A DNA stretch of 64,000 nucleotides from Sphingomonas sp. SORGH_AS_0879 (GTDB taxonomy: Bacteria > Pseudomonadota > Alphaproteobacteria > Sphingomonadales > Sphingomonadaceae): the NCBI RefSeq assembly GCF_030819175.1, contig NZ_JAUTBJ010000002.1, positions 3,967,001-4,031,000 on the forward strand, read 5' to 3'. The notes under the pieces are model-generated. The model saw only the letters and a list, made by a program, of their open reading frames with translations, was not told the DNA's origin and made no database searches. The stretch's first letter is position 1. Each line of letters begins with the position of its first letter. The translations under genes were made by a program, and so were the position numbers. Below are positions 1 to 7,490 of the stretch, in pieces.

Positions 1-20
1 GATAACGCTATCGGGAAACG

Positions 21-143
21 ATCCTCCCCGGCACGGGGAGGGGGACCAGCGAAGCTGGCGGAGGGGCGTCCCACACAGGACATGCCTTGCGGAAGCCCCC
101 CTCGTCAGGGCTTCGCCCTGCCACCTCCCCTGCCGGGGAGGAT
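21..143. repeat. Intergenic inverted-repeat element (MITE-like), copy 1
   Basis: The ends are near-perfect inverted repeats: 21-41 (atcctccccggcacggggag...) pairs with 124-143, with one extra base on the left. Inside is a small hairpin (ccagc/gctgg, 46-58) and a second one around gggcttcgccc. The same architecture returns at 7381-7490 plus 8641-8655, with matching blocks such as gagggggacca and ctgccacctcccct. The element abuts the stop codon of the next gene, so it may also serve as its transcription end. It contains no gene. Confidence 0.7.
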
Positions 144-144
144 T

Positions 145-999
145 TCAGCGATCGTCCTCGAACGACACTATCGCCTGGATCGGGAAATGGTCCGATGGAT
201 AGGTCTTGCCCTGATGGTAGGTATCGGTGGCGACCGTGTCCGCCCTGAACCCGCGCAGGAACAGATAGTCGATCCGCCGGTCGGGCGTGCCGGTGAAGTC
301 GTGAAAGGTCATCTCCGGCCCCTCGCGCCGCTTGGCGGTGGTCCATGCATCGCTCAGCGCGGTCGCCAGGGTGCGATAGGCGGCGGTGTCGGGCCGCGCG
401 TTCATGTCCCCGGCCAGCACCACCGGCAAGTCCTTCGCCAGCTTGGGCAGGCGCGACAGGATCAGCTTCGCCGAGCGGTCCCGCGCCTCGGCATCCTCCT
501 CCCGGTGCGCCAGATGGGTGTCGATGAACAGGAAGCGCTGGGGCTTTTGCCCCTTGGTCTCGAACACCGCCCAGTTCGCCATGCGCGGCAGGTCGGTGCC
601 CCAGCTCCGGCTGCCGACGGTTTCGGGTGTATCGGACAACCAGAAGTCGCCATGCCCGATCAGGGTCAGGCGATCCGGACGATAGAATATGCCCATATGC
701 TCGTCGCCATGCCCGCCACGCCGGTCGCGCCCGAACCAGCGATAGGCGGGAAGCGCGCGCACGATGTCGTCACCCTGCCGCTGGAGCAGTTCCTGCGTGC
801 CTATCAGATCGGGCGCGGCGCGGCGGAGCAGTTCGACCAGCACGGGCCGCCGCACTGCCCAGCGCTGCGGCCCCTCGTCGGAGGCATAGCGGACGTTGAA
901 CGTCATGACCTTCAGCGGCTGGGCGATGGCCGCCACCGGGGCCAGCAGCGCCGCCGCCAGCGCCATCACGATCCGCCCGTTCCGCCACGCTTTCATCAT
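145..999 (-). CDS. Secreted endonuclease/exonuclease/phosphatase-family protein
   Basis: A 284-residue protein of the EEP fold (the DNase I / exonuclease III / sphingomyelinase superfamily), divalent-metal-dependent phosphodiesterases or phosphatases. The expected motifs appear in order: MTFNVR near residue 33 (Asn35), GTQE (Glu70), FIDTHL (Asp160, His162), AGDMNA (Asp198, Asn200), IDYLF (Asp244) and a final SDHFPI (Asp270, His271). A hydrophobic N-terminus ending AIAQ-PL is a Sec signal peptide, so it acts in the periplasm or outside. The frame is open 20 codons further, but ATG 999 was chosen because it directly precedes the signal peptide and has GAGGATGG in front. It sits alone, with the next gene on the same strand 113 bp upstream. 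The fold is secure; the substrate (nucleic acid, lipid or sugar phosphate) cannot be read. Confidence 0.85.
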   Translation of the reverse strand: MMKAWRNGRIVMALAAALLAPVAAIAQPLKVMTFNVRYASDEGPQRWAVRRPVLVELLRRAAPDLIGTQELLQRQGDDIVRALPAYRWFGRDRRGGHGDEHMGIFYRPDRLTLIGHGDFWLSDTPETVGSRSWGTDLPRMANWAVFETKGQKPQRFLFIDTHLAHREEDAEARDRSAKLILSRLPKLAKDLPVVLAGDMNARPDTAAYRTLATALSDAWTTAKRREGPEMTFHDFTGTPDRRIDYLFLRGFRADTVATDTYHQGKTYPSDHFPIQAIVSFEDDR

Positions 1000-1112
1000 C
1001 TCGCCATCCTCAAACACCCGCCCGCCCCGATCGGAGCAGGCCATGGCCGCTCTTGGCAAGCCTGCATGGCATTGGCGTGACGGTTTGACGGTTCGGATGC
1101 TTACCCCAGCGA

Positions 1113-1796
1113 TCAGGCGTCGGCCCAGCGCCTTAGCAAATTATGATAGACCCCGGTCAGTTCGACCACCGACCGGTCGCCCTGCCCCTTGTCCGCCCCG
1201 ACCCGCTGGATCGCGCGGTCGAGGTCGAACAGGATGCGCCGCTCGCCATCGTCGCGGACCATCGACTGGATCCACAGGAACGAGGCGACCCGCGTGCCGC
1301 GTGTCACCGGCTCGACCCGGTGGAGGCTGGAGGCCGGATAGAGGACCGCGCTGCCCGCCGACAGCTTGACCCGCTGTTCGCCGTACAGATCCTCGACCAC
1401 CAGTTCGCCGCCGTCATAGGCCGCCGCGTCCTCCAGGAAGAGCGTCAGCGACAGGTCGGAGCGCATCCGAAAGTCGCTGCCCCGCTTCAACCGGACGGCA
1501 TTGTCGACATGCACGTCGAACGCCTGCCCCCCGGCATAGCGGTTGAACAGCGGCGGATAGACTTTGAGCGGCAGGGCCGCCGCCACGAACAATGGCGAGC
1601 GGCCCAGCGCGTCGAGGACCATCCGCCCCGCCTCGATCGCCGCCGCCGAATCCTCGGGCAACTGGTCGTTGCGTTTCGCCAGCGCCGCCTGTGGCCCGGA
1701 GGTGGCGTTGCCGTCCGCCCAGGCGCCCGCATCGATGAGGCTGCGGACCCGGGCGACCCCGGCGGGATCGAGGATGTCGGGGAGGACGATCAACAT
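1113..1796 (-). CDS. piuC: Fe(II)/2-oxoglutarate PKHD-type hydroxylase (PiuC/YbiX-like)
   Basis: A 227-residue non-haem iron dioxygenase of the PKHD-type hydroxylase family, the usual length for PiuC/YbiX. The iron triad is visible as HVD (His96, Asp98) and the distal His159 in SSLHRV; Arg169 in TRVASF is the expected 2-oxoglutarate ligand. The C-terminal part after residue 180 matches the short helical extension of the family. It lies 18 bp downstream of the siderophore receptor gene on the same strand, so the two probably share one Fur-controlled transcript. Receptor/PiuC pairs are conserved in Gram-negative bacteria and linked to catecholate siderophore use; the hydroxylation target is unknown. 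Confidence 0.92.
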   Translation of the reverse strand: MLIVLPDILDPAGVARVRSLIDAGAWADGNATSGPQAALAKRNDQLPEDSAAAIEAGRMVLDALGRSPLFVAAALPLKVYPPLFNRYAGGQAFDVHVDNAVRLKRGSDFRMRSDLSLTLFLEDAAAYDGGELVVEDLYGEQRVKLSAGSAVLYPASSLHRVEPVTRGTRVASFLWIQSMVRDDGERRILFDLDRAIQRVGADKGQGDRSVVELTGVYHNLLRRWADA

Positions 1797-1814
1797 CGGC
1801 GAAGCCTAGCCCGT

Positions 1815-4217
1815 TCAGAAATTGTAGAACAGGCTCAGCGTCGCCTGCCGCCGGTCGCCGGGAATCGCCCAGCCGCCGGTGACGACGCCGGTCGTCGCAT
1901 TGATGTTGTTGCGCACGCCCGTGACATATTTCTCGTCGGTGAAATTCTGGACGTTGAGCTGCATCGTCCAGCGCTGCGCGATGGTATAGGCCAGATAGGT
2001 CCGGTGGATGAGGTAATCGTCCACCTTGAACTGCACCGGATTGGCCGCGACCGGCGCATTGGTCGCGAACGACCCCTGATAGGTCAGGCCGTAACCGACC
2101 TCCAGGCCGAAGGGCAGTTTGTAGGTGGTGAACAGGCTGCCCGAATGTTTGGGCGTCTGGATCAACTGGCTGCCCGCCTGCGGATCAGCGACGCCCGCCG
2201 CCTTGTCGCGGTTGGAGATGCTCTGGAGCACCTTTCCGTCGAGATAGGTATAGTTGGCGAAGATCGTCCAGGCCCGGGTGATCGTCCCCGACGCGCCCAG
2301 CGCGATGCCGTCGACGCGGCTGCGACCGTCAAGCACCTGGAGGCCCGCTGGCAGCGCGGGATCGTTGGAGGGCACACGGTAATTGGTCCGCTCGTTGCGG
2401 AACACCGCCGCCGTCAGCTCCAGCTTGCGGTCGAACAGTCCGGCCTTCACCCCCGCCTCGTAATTCCTGGCGGTTTCAGGCGCGACGGCGCAGGGGTCCG
2501 CCGCCGTCGCGCTGGCGGGTACGCCGCAGCCCAGCCGCACGGTCGAGGAGGACGGCGTCTTGGCATTGCCGTAGCCCGCATAGAGGCTGACATTCTCGAC
2601 CGGGTGGAACACGCCGCCGACCCGCCAGGAGAACAGGCGCTCGCTGCTGACCTGCGGACGTGCCTGAAGCGCGGTCAGCGGGGTCGACCCCGGCGGCACC
2701 ACCGCCAGCGGCAATGCGCGGAAATCGGCGTCCTGGGTTTCATAGCGGACGCCGCCGTTCAACTCGAAATAGCGGTTCAACTCCACGGTGTCGAAGGCAT
2801 AGACGGCCAGGTTGCGCGTCTCGCTGCGCGACTGGGCGGTGATCGTATAGTTGATCGGCCCGGTATAGTTGGTGTTGGGATTGGCGATGTCGATCAGCGG
2901 CAGGGGCGACACCGCGCTGCCATTCGCATTGCGCAGCAACGAGGCGGTGGTGATCCGGTAATTTTCCAGCATCCCCGACACGCCGACATTCAGCACATTG
3001 TGGAACCCGCCCTTGCTGCCCGCTTCGTGCCGCAGGTCGAGCTGATCGTAGAGCATCTGGTTCTGCTGGTCGCGCACCAGCCCGCGCGGGCCCGAGGGCA
3101 GGTAGGAGCCCGCCGGCACGTTCGCCGGACAGGCCGCGCCCACCGTCGCCCCCGGCGTCGCGGTGATCGGCTGCAACCCGGTCGAGGCGAGGCAGAAGGT
3201 GCCCTGCGGCGCGGAGGTGACGCTATACTGGGTCACCTGCTGCCAGCGGGTCAGGTTGCGGACGCTCCAATGCTCGTCGATCTGGTGGCGGAAGGTCGCG
3301 GTAAAGCGATCGACCGTCGTATCCTGCCGGTCGAGATTGGCGATGCCGTAATAGCTGCTGCGCTTGGCCCCCGGCACGAAGCCGTCGACCAGGCCGTTGT
3401 CGAAATAGGGAATGCCATAGATCGGCGTGTTGCGATCTTCCTGATGCACATAGGCGAGCGTCAGGCTGGTAGGGCCGGTGATGCCGATCGTGACGGAGGG
3501 GGCGATGCCCCAACGCTCCATCTTCTCGACGTCGCGACCGGGCACGTCGTTATGGTGATAGGCGCCGTTCAGCCGCACCGCGACCAGATCCGACACGCGG
3601 ACATTGCTGTCGATCGCGCCGCGATAATAATTGTCGGTGCCGACCGAGCCCTGCGCGATCGTCAGCGTCTCGGGCGTCGGCACCTTGGAGACGAGGTTGA
3701 TCGTGCCGCCGACGGAGCCCGATCCGTTGAAGACGCTGTTCGCGCCGTTATAGACCTCGACCTGTTGCAGGTTGAACGGGTCGGTGCGGCTATATTGCGC
3801 GCTGTCGCGAACCCCGTCGATGGTGATGTCGTTGTTCGCCGAATAGCCGCGCAGGTTGATCGAGTCGCCATAACCGCCGCCGCCTTCGCCCGCGCCGAAG
3901 GTGATGCCCGGAATCGTCTGAAGTACGTCGCGCAGCGTCTGGAGATTCTGTTTGCGGATGGTCTGCTCGCTGACCACGGTGATCGTCTGCGGCGTGTCGA
4001 GCAGCGGCGCGGTCGCCTTCGGGCTCTCCAGCGTCTCGGTGGCGGCACGCTGGCCGGTGACGATGACGGTGTCGCGCTGGCCGGTCGAATCCTGGGCGCG
4101 CGTCGCGGGTGCATGGACGCCCGACGGATCGGCGCGTCCCTCCGTCTCGGCGGCGGCGACATGCGGTGCGGTCGCCAGGAAGCCCACGCACGACAGGGCG
4201 ATGAACGTTTGTGACAT
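1815..4217 (-). CDS. TonB-dependent siderophore receptor (Fiu/PiuA-like)
   Basis: An 800-residue outer-membrane active transporter. A signal peptide ends near AAAETEG. A TonB-box/plug region follows (VIVTGQRA, then the plug with IPGITFGAGEGGGGYGD, INLRGYSANNDITIDGVRD and VEVYNGANSVFNGSGSVGG), then a 22-strand-type barrel ending in the terminal aromatic motif LSLFYNF. The plug sequence and the PiuC neighbour are those of catecholate-type ferric siderophore receptors; the actual ligand is not readable. Start ATG 4217 is preferred over the upstream in-frame start because AAGGGGAA lies just ahead of it and the signal peptide begins there. A near-consensus Fur box lies 57-71 bp upstream, so iron repression is likely. 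Energy would come from TonB-ExbBD, which is not in this window. Confidence 0.93.
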   Translation of the reverse strand: MSQTFIALSCVGFLATAPHVAAAETEGRADPSGVHAPATRAQDSTGQRDTVIVTGQRAATETLESPKATAPLLDTPQTITVVSEQTIRKQNLQTLRDVLQTIPGITFGAGEGGGGYGDSINLRGYSANNDITIDGVRDSAQYSRTDPFNLQQVEVYNGANSVFNGSGSVGGTINLVSKVPTPETLTIAQGSVGTDNYYRGAIDSNVRVSDLVAVRLNGAYHHNDVPGRDVEKMERWGIAPSVTIGITGPTSLTLAYVHQEDRNTPIYGIPYFDNGLVDGFVPGAKRSSYYGIANLDRQDTTVDRFTATFRHQIDEHWSVRNLTRWQQVTQYSVTSAPQGTFCLASTGLQPITATPGATVGAACPANVPAGSYLPSGPRGLVRDQQNQMLYDQLDLRHEAGSKGGFHNVLNVGVSGMLENYRITTASLLRNANGSAVSPLPLIDIANPNTNYTGPINYTITAQSRSETRNLAVYAFDTVELNRYFELNGGVRYETQDADFRALPLAVVPPGSTPLTALQARPQVSSERLFSWRVGGVFHPVENVSLYAGYGNAKTPSSSTVRLGCGVPASATAADPCAVAPETARNYEAGVKAGLFDRKLELTAAVFRNERTNYRVPSNDPALPAGLQVLDGRSRVDGIALGASGTITRAWTIFANYTYLDGKVLQSISNRDKAAGVADPQAGSQLIQTPKHSGSLFTTYKLPFGLEVGYGLTYQGSFATNAPVAANPVQFKVDDYLIHRTYLAYTIAQRWTMQLNVQNFTDEKYVTGVRNNINATTGVVTGGWAIPGDRRQATLSLFYNF

Positions 4218-4273
4218 GATGATTCCCCTTCGCACCCGCCGCTAATGCGAGACACTCTCATCGTCAATGAGAT

Positions 4274-4288
4274 TGATAGTGATTATCA
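4274..4288. promoter_or_regulatory. Fur box upstream of siderophore receptor operon
   Basis: The 15-mer TGATAGTGATTATCA matches the 7-1-7 Fur consensus (TGATAAT-n-ATTATCA) at all but one defined position. It is an inverted repeat (TGATA ... TATCA) located about 60 bp upstream of the receptor start codon, where it would overlap the promoter. It predicts repression of receptor and piuC by iron-loaded Fur. Confidence 0.85.
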
Positions 4289-4291
4289 TGA

Positions 4292-4724
4292 ATGTCATGC
4301 AATGTGGCGGTTTCGCCCCCCGGTGCCGTGAGACGCGGACGTCAGCCATTTCTTGCAGGGCGAACCACATTGCCTTACGAGCCCGATGCTGACCGAAATG
4401 GGCAGCCAGGCAGAGATTCAAGGCATCAAGCGGAAATCACGCTGCCTGTGCTTGTCAGCGGGAAACCAAGTTTTCACATGCCTTTGTTATCGATCCCCTT
4501 ATGAGAAAGCCGTCAAATGCGCGCCTGCGCCTTCCTATCGGGGGGCGGCAGATGGAACGGGGCATATATGGTCATACTGTCCGCCGCTCCCCGCCGAAGA
4601 AACCATTTTGGCGAAAGTCCTTCCTGCTGGTGGATGAGCGGGACCGAGCCAAGATTGGCGAAACGCTGTCCCATGTCGCTATCGACCTGAACACGGCGCA
4701 CCGCCCGACCGACCGCGTGCCGTC
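4292..4724. other. Intergenic stretch between Fur box and acetyltransferase gene
   Basis: About 430 bp of visibly lower GC content than its neighbours. No recognisable RNA gene or conserved protein was found. Its only gene candidate is the short frame at 4501-4731, listed separately. The left part holds the upstream half of the receptor promoter; the right part should hold the promoter of the acetyltransferase gene. Confidence 0.4.
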
Positions 4725-4731
4725 ATGCTGA
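4501..4731 (+). CDS. Possible small basic hypothetical protein
   Basis: A 76-codon frame rich in Arg and Lys with no recognised domain. The only support is positional: its stop overlaps the start of the acetyltransferase gene in an ATGCTGA arrangement, which would permit translational coupling. No convincing ribosome-binding site precedes the ATG and the codon use is not clearly coding. It may equally be spurious leader sequence. Confidence 0.2.
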   Translation: MRKPSNARLRLPIGGRQMERGIYGHTVRRSPPKKPFWRKSFLLVDERDRAKIGETLSHVAIDLNTAHRPTDRVPSC

Positions 4732-5195
4732 TCCGCCCGGCCGTCGAACGGGATGCACCGGCGTTGAGCCGCGTCCTGCTCGACATCATCGCGCTTACCG
4801 GTCGGATGCGTCCGCACGATCCGGACTTCACCCTGTCGCACTATATCGCGAACCGCGACAGCATCCGGTGCAGCGTCGCCCTCGACGCCGAGGGTATGGT
4901 CATGGGCTTTCAGTCGCTGGTCCGCGCGGTGCCCGGCAATCGCTATGACGTGCCCGAGGGTTGGGGGATCATCGGCACCCATATCAGCCCGCGCGCGCAT
5001 CGCAGGGGCGTGGGCACCGCGCTGTTCGCGGCGACGCGGCCCGCGGCGGTCGCGGCGGGCCTGCCCCGGATCGACGCCTATATCGGTGCCGACAATGCGA
5101 TGGGTTTGCGCTATTACGAAGCCATGGGTTTTCGCACCTGGCGCGAAAGCGACGGCATCGTGCAAAAGATGCTGGTCATCACGCCCGACGACTGA
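4725..5195 (+). CDS. GNAT-family N-acetyltransferase
   Basis: A 156-residue single-domain protein of the GNAT fold, which transfers an acetyl group from acetyl-CoA to an amine. The acetyl-CoA-binding motif A is seen as ISPRAHRRGVGTALF around residues 87-101 (consensus Q/RxxGxG/A), followed by an AYIGADNAMGLRYYEAMGF segment, the typical C-terminal beta-alpha-beta with an aromatic pair. The N-terminus starts directly with the first beta strand (LIRPAVERD), which supports ATG 4725. Acceptor unknown. It is not co-directional with the iron genes, and its stop codon touches a large inverted-repeat element that probably terminates it. Confidence 0.88.
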   Translation: MLIRPAVERDAPALSRVLLDIIALTGRMRPHDPDFTLSHYIANRDSIRCSVALDAEGMVMGFQSLVRAVPGNRYDVPEGWGIIGTHISPRAHRRGVGTALFAATRPAAVAAGLPRIDAYIGADNAMGLRYYEAMGFRTWRESDGIVQKMLVITPDD

Positions 5196-5352
5196 GAGTC
5201 TGTCTGGAAAATTGGCGAAAGAGCCAATTTCCGGCGGCACCGGCCCGCTCCCCCACCCGACCTCCCATCAAGGATACTCTGTGGGAGGTCGGGTGGGGGA
5301 GCGGGCCGGTGCCGCTCGAAACTCGCTGCAAGCGAGTTTCCAAACGGACTCT
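5195..5352. repeat. Nested inverted-repeat (cruciform-type) element
   Basis: A four-layer palindromic structure. The core is a perfect 34-bp inverted repeat (5234-5267 with 5282-5315) separated by 14 bp. It is flanked by two hairpins, aaattggc/gccaattt (5209-5230) and gaaactcgct/agcgagtttc (5318-5340). Outer arms 5195-5208 and 5339-5352 pair with two mismatches. It begins at the acetyltransferase stop codon. It has the hallmarks of a small non-autonomous repeat and may act as a terminator. The IR sequence differs from the other repeats in this window. Confidence 0.8.
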
Positions 5353-5401
5353 GACACGCGGGCGATGGCGGGACCTCGCGCAATTCTGTATGGCGCGCGG
5401 G

Positions 5402-7021
5402 ATGATCCGCCTCAGTGAATTGAAACTGCCTCTCCACCATCCGGACGAGGCCCTGCCCGCCGCCATCTGTCGCCGGTTGCGGGTGACGCCGCGCGAGCTG
5501 GTGCGCTTCGTCGTGGCGCGGCGCGGGCATGACGCGCGTGACAAGAACAATATCCAGTTGGTCTATTCGGTCGACGTCAACCTGAAGAACGAGGCCGCCG
5601 TGCTGGAGCGTTTCCGGCGCGACCGCGATGTGCAGCGGACGCCCGACACCCGCTATCACCTGCCCAGCGCGCCGCCGCCGGGTGCGAAGCGCCCCGTCGT
5701 CATCGGCGCGGGCCCCTGCGGCCTGTTCGCCGCCCTCGTGCTGGCGCAGGCCGGATATCGCCCCATCATCCTGGAGCGCGGCAAGGTGGTCCGCGAACGG
5801 ACGCAGGACACCTGGGGCCTGTGGCGGCGCAGCGTGCTCAACCCCGAATCCAACGTCCAATATGGCGAAGGTGGGGCGGGCACCTTTTCGGACGGCAAGC
5901 TCTACAGCCGGATCAAGGACCCGCGTCACCTGAACCGCAAGGTGCTGACCGAGTTCGTCAAGGCGGGCGCCCCGCCGGAGATCCTGACCGAAGCGCATCC
6001 GCATATCGGCACCTTCCGCCTGGTCACCATGGTCGAGAGCATTCGCGCGACCATCGAGGAACTGGGCGGCGAATATCGTTTCTCCACGCGCGTCGACGGG
6101 CTGGACGTGGAAACCGACGGATCGGGCGAGCGGCGGGTACGCGGGCTTCACCTGAACGGCGGCGGCTATCTGGAAGCCGATCATGTCGTGCTCGCCATCG
6201 GCCACAGCGCGCGCGACAGCTTCGCGATGCTGCAAGGCGCGGGCGTGTATGTCGAGGCCAAGCCCTTTTCGATCGGCGTGCGCATCGAACATCCGCAAGG
6301 CTGGATCGACCGCGCACGCTTCGGGCATCAGGCGGGCAACCCGATCCTGGGCGCGGCGGAGTATCACATCTCGCACCACTGCCAGAACGGACGCACGGTC
6401 TACAGCTTCTGCATGTGCCCCGGCGGCACGGTGGTCGCCGCCACCTCCGAAGAGGGCCGCGTCGCCACCAACGGCATGAGCCAATATTCGCGCAACGAGC
6501 GCAACGCCAATTCGGGCTTCGTCGTCGCCATCGACCCGGAGCGCGACTATCCGGGCGACCCGCTGGCGGGGCTGGCGCTGCAACGCCATTGGGAGGAGCG
6601 CGCCTATGTCGCGGGCGGCTCCAACTACAAGGCCCCGGCGCAACGGGTCGGCGACTTCCTGGCGAAGCGTCCCTCGACCAGCCTGGGTTCGGTCACCCCC
6701 TCCTATCGCCCCGGCGTGACGCCGACCGACCTGTCCGAATGCCTGCCCGACTTCGTGGTCGAGGCGATGCGCGAGGCGATTCCGGTCTTCGGCCGCCAGA
6801 TCGCCGGATACGATCACCCCGATGTGGTGATGACGGGGGTGGAGACGCGCACCTCCTCGCCCGTCCGCTTCACGCGGGGCGAGGACGGGCACAGCCTGAA
6901 CACGCGCGGGCTGTTCCCCGCAGGCGAGGGCGCGGGCTATGCGGGCGGCATCCTGTCGGCGGCGGTCGACGGCATCAAGACCGCCGAGGCGGTCGCACAG
7001 AGCATCGCCACGCGCCCGTGA
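5402..7021 (+). CDS. NAD(P)/FAD-dependent oxidoreductase, COG2509 type
   Basis: A 539-residue cytoplasmic flavoprotein of the uncharacterised COG2509 dehydrogenase family. An N-terminal ferredoxin-like domain (RLSELKLPL..., about residues 1-90, with RRGHDARDKNN) precedes a Rossmann FAD site, VVIGAGPCGLFAAL, near residue 100. The family signature NVQYGEGGAGTFSDGKL and a C-terminal GEGAGYAGGILSAAVDG flavin motif close the protein. The frame is open to 4961, but the family begins with this (M)IRLSELKLP segment, so ATG 5402 is chosen (ATG 5390 is possible). Its stop overlaps the start of the RNase H-like gene by 4 bp (GTGA), implying a shared transcript and coupled translation. The substrate of the family is unknown. 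Confidence 0.88.
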   Translation: MIRLSELKLPLHHPDEALPAAICRRLRVTPRELVRFVVARRGHDARDKNNIQLVYSVDVNLKNEAAVLERFRRDRDVQRTPDTRYHLPSAPPPGAKRPVVIGAGPCGLFAALVLAQAGYRPIILERGKVVRERTQDTWGLWRRSVLNPESNVQYGEGGAGTFSDGKLYSRIKDPRHLNRKVLTEFVKAGAPPEILTEAHPHIGTFRLVTMVESIRATIEELGGEYRFSTRVDGLDVETDGSGERRVRGLHLNGGGYLEADHVVLAIGHSARDSFAMLQGAGVYVEAKPFSIGVRIEHPQGWIDRARFGHQAGNPILGAAEYHISHHCQNGRTVYSFCMCPGGTVVAATSEEGRVATNGMSQYSRNERNANSGFVVAIDPERDYPGDPLAGLALQRHWEERAYVAGGSNYKAPAQRVGDFLAKRPSTSLGSVTPSYRPGVTPTDLSECLPDFVVEAMREAIPVFGRQIAGYDHPDVVMTGVETRTSSPVRFTRGEDGHSLNTRGLFPAGEGAGYAGGILSAAVDGIKTAEAVAQSIATRP

Positions 7022-7416
7022 AGATCTTCTTCGACGGCGGCCACCGCCCCTCCGGCATGGAATGGGCGGTGGTGCTGGGAGGGCGCACCCATATAGCCCG
7101 TGACCTGGGACCGGGCAGCAGCATGACCGCCGAGTGGCTGGCGCTGATCGCGGCCATGCGGGCGGCGCGGGAGGCGGGGCTGGACGATGTCCTTCTGCTG
7201 GGCGACGCGGCGGCGGTGATCGCGCAGGCCATGGGCAAGGTGCGGGTGCCGCCCGCTCATCGGGAGCATTTCGCGCTCTGGTCCACGCTTCCCCGCCCGC
7301 CGCGCTTCCGGCTGCGTCACATCAAGCGCACCCAGAATCTCGCCGGGATCGCCTTGGCAAGACAGCCGCTCCGCCACCAAATTCCTCCCCTGCAAGGAGA
7401 GGGGGACCATGCCTAG
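7018..7416 (+). CDS. RNase H-like (reverse-transcriptase-like) domain protein
   Basis: A 132-residue protein starting at GTG 7018, inside the stop of the preceding flavoprotein gene. It shows the RNase H fold with acidic catalytic positions: FDGG (Asp5), TAEWLAL (the Glu) and LLGDAAAVIAQ (second Asp). That order matches short RNase HI-like proteins that cleave RNA in RNA-DNA hybrids, but the protein is compact and lacks the basic-protrusion region of classical RnhA, so activity is an inference. The last dozen residues (about HQIPPLQGEGDHA) are encoded by the intergenic repeat beginning at 7381, so the native C-terminus was probably replaced when the repeat arrived. Confidence 0.7.
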   Translation: MKIFFDGGHRPSGMEWAVVLGGRTHIARDLGPGSSMTAEWLALIAAMRAAREAGLDDVLLLGDAAAVIAQAMGKVRVPPAHREHFALWSTLPRPPRFRLRHIKRTQNLAGIALARQPLRHQIPPLQGEGDHA

Positions 7417-7490
7417 CATGGTGGAGGGGTATCCTCACTGGCCGTGACACCCCTCCGTCAGTCCTGCGGACTGCCACCTCCCCTTGCAGG
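7381..7490. repeat. Intergenic inverted-repeat element copy 2, left part
   Basis: Same family as 21-143: an outer arm cctcccctgcaaggagagg at 7384, an inner hairpin ccatgc/gcatgg, a gtggaggggt block, then cccctccgtcag and ctgccacctcccctt. The insertion sequence at 7491-8640 interrupts it near its right end; the remaining arm lies at 8641-8655. The element supplies the 3' end of the RNase H-like gene. Confidence 0.7.

Noticed and set aside
1143..4214. A 1023-codon plus-strand frame opposite the siderophore receptor
   Set aside because: It is a shadow of the receptor and dioxygenase genes, with biased composition and no domain.
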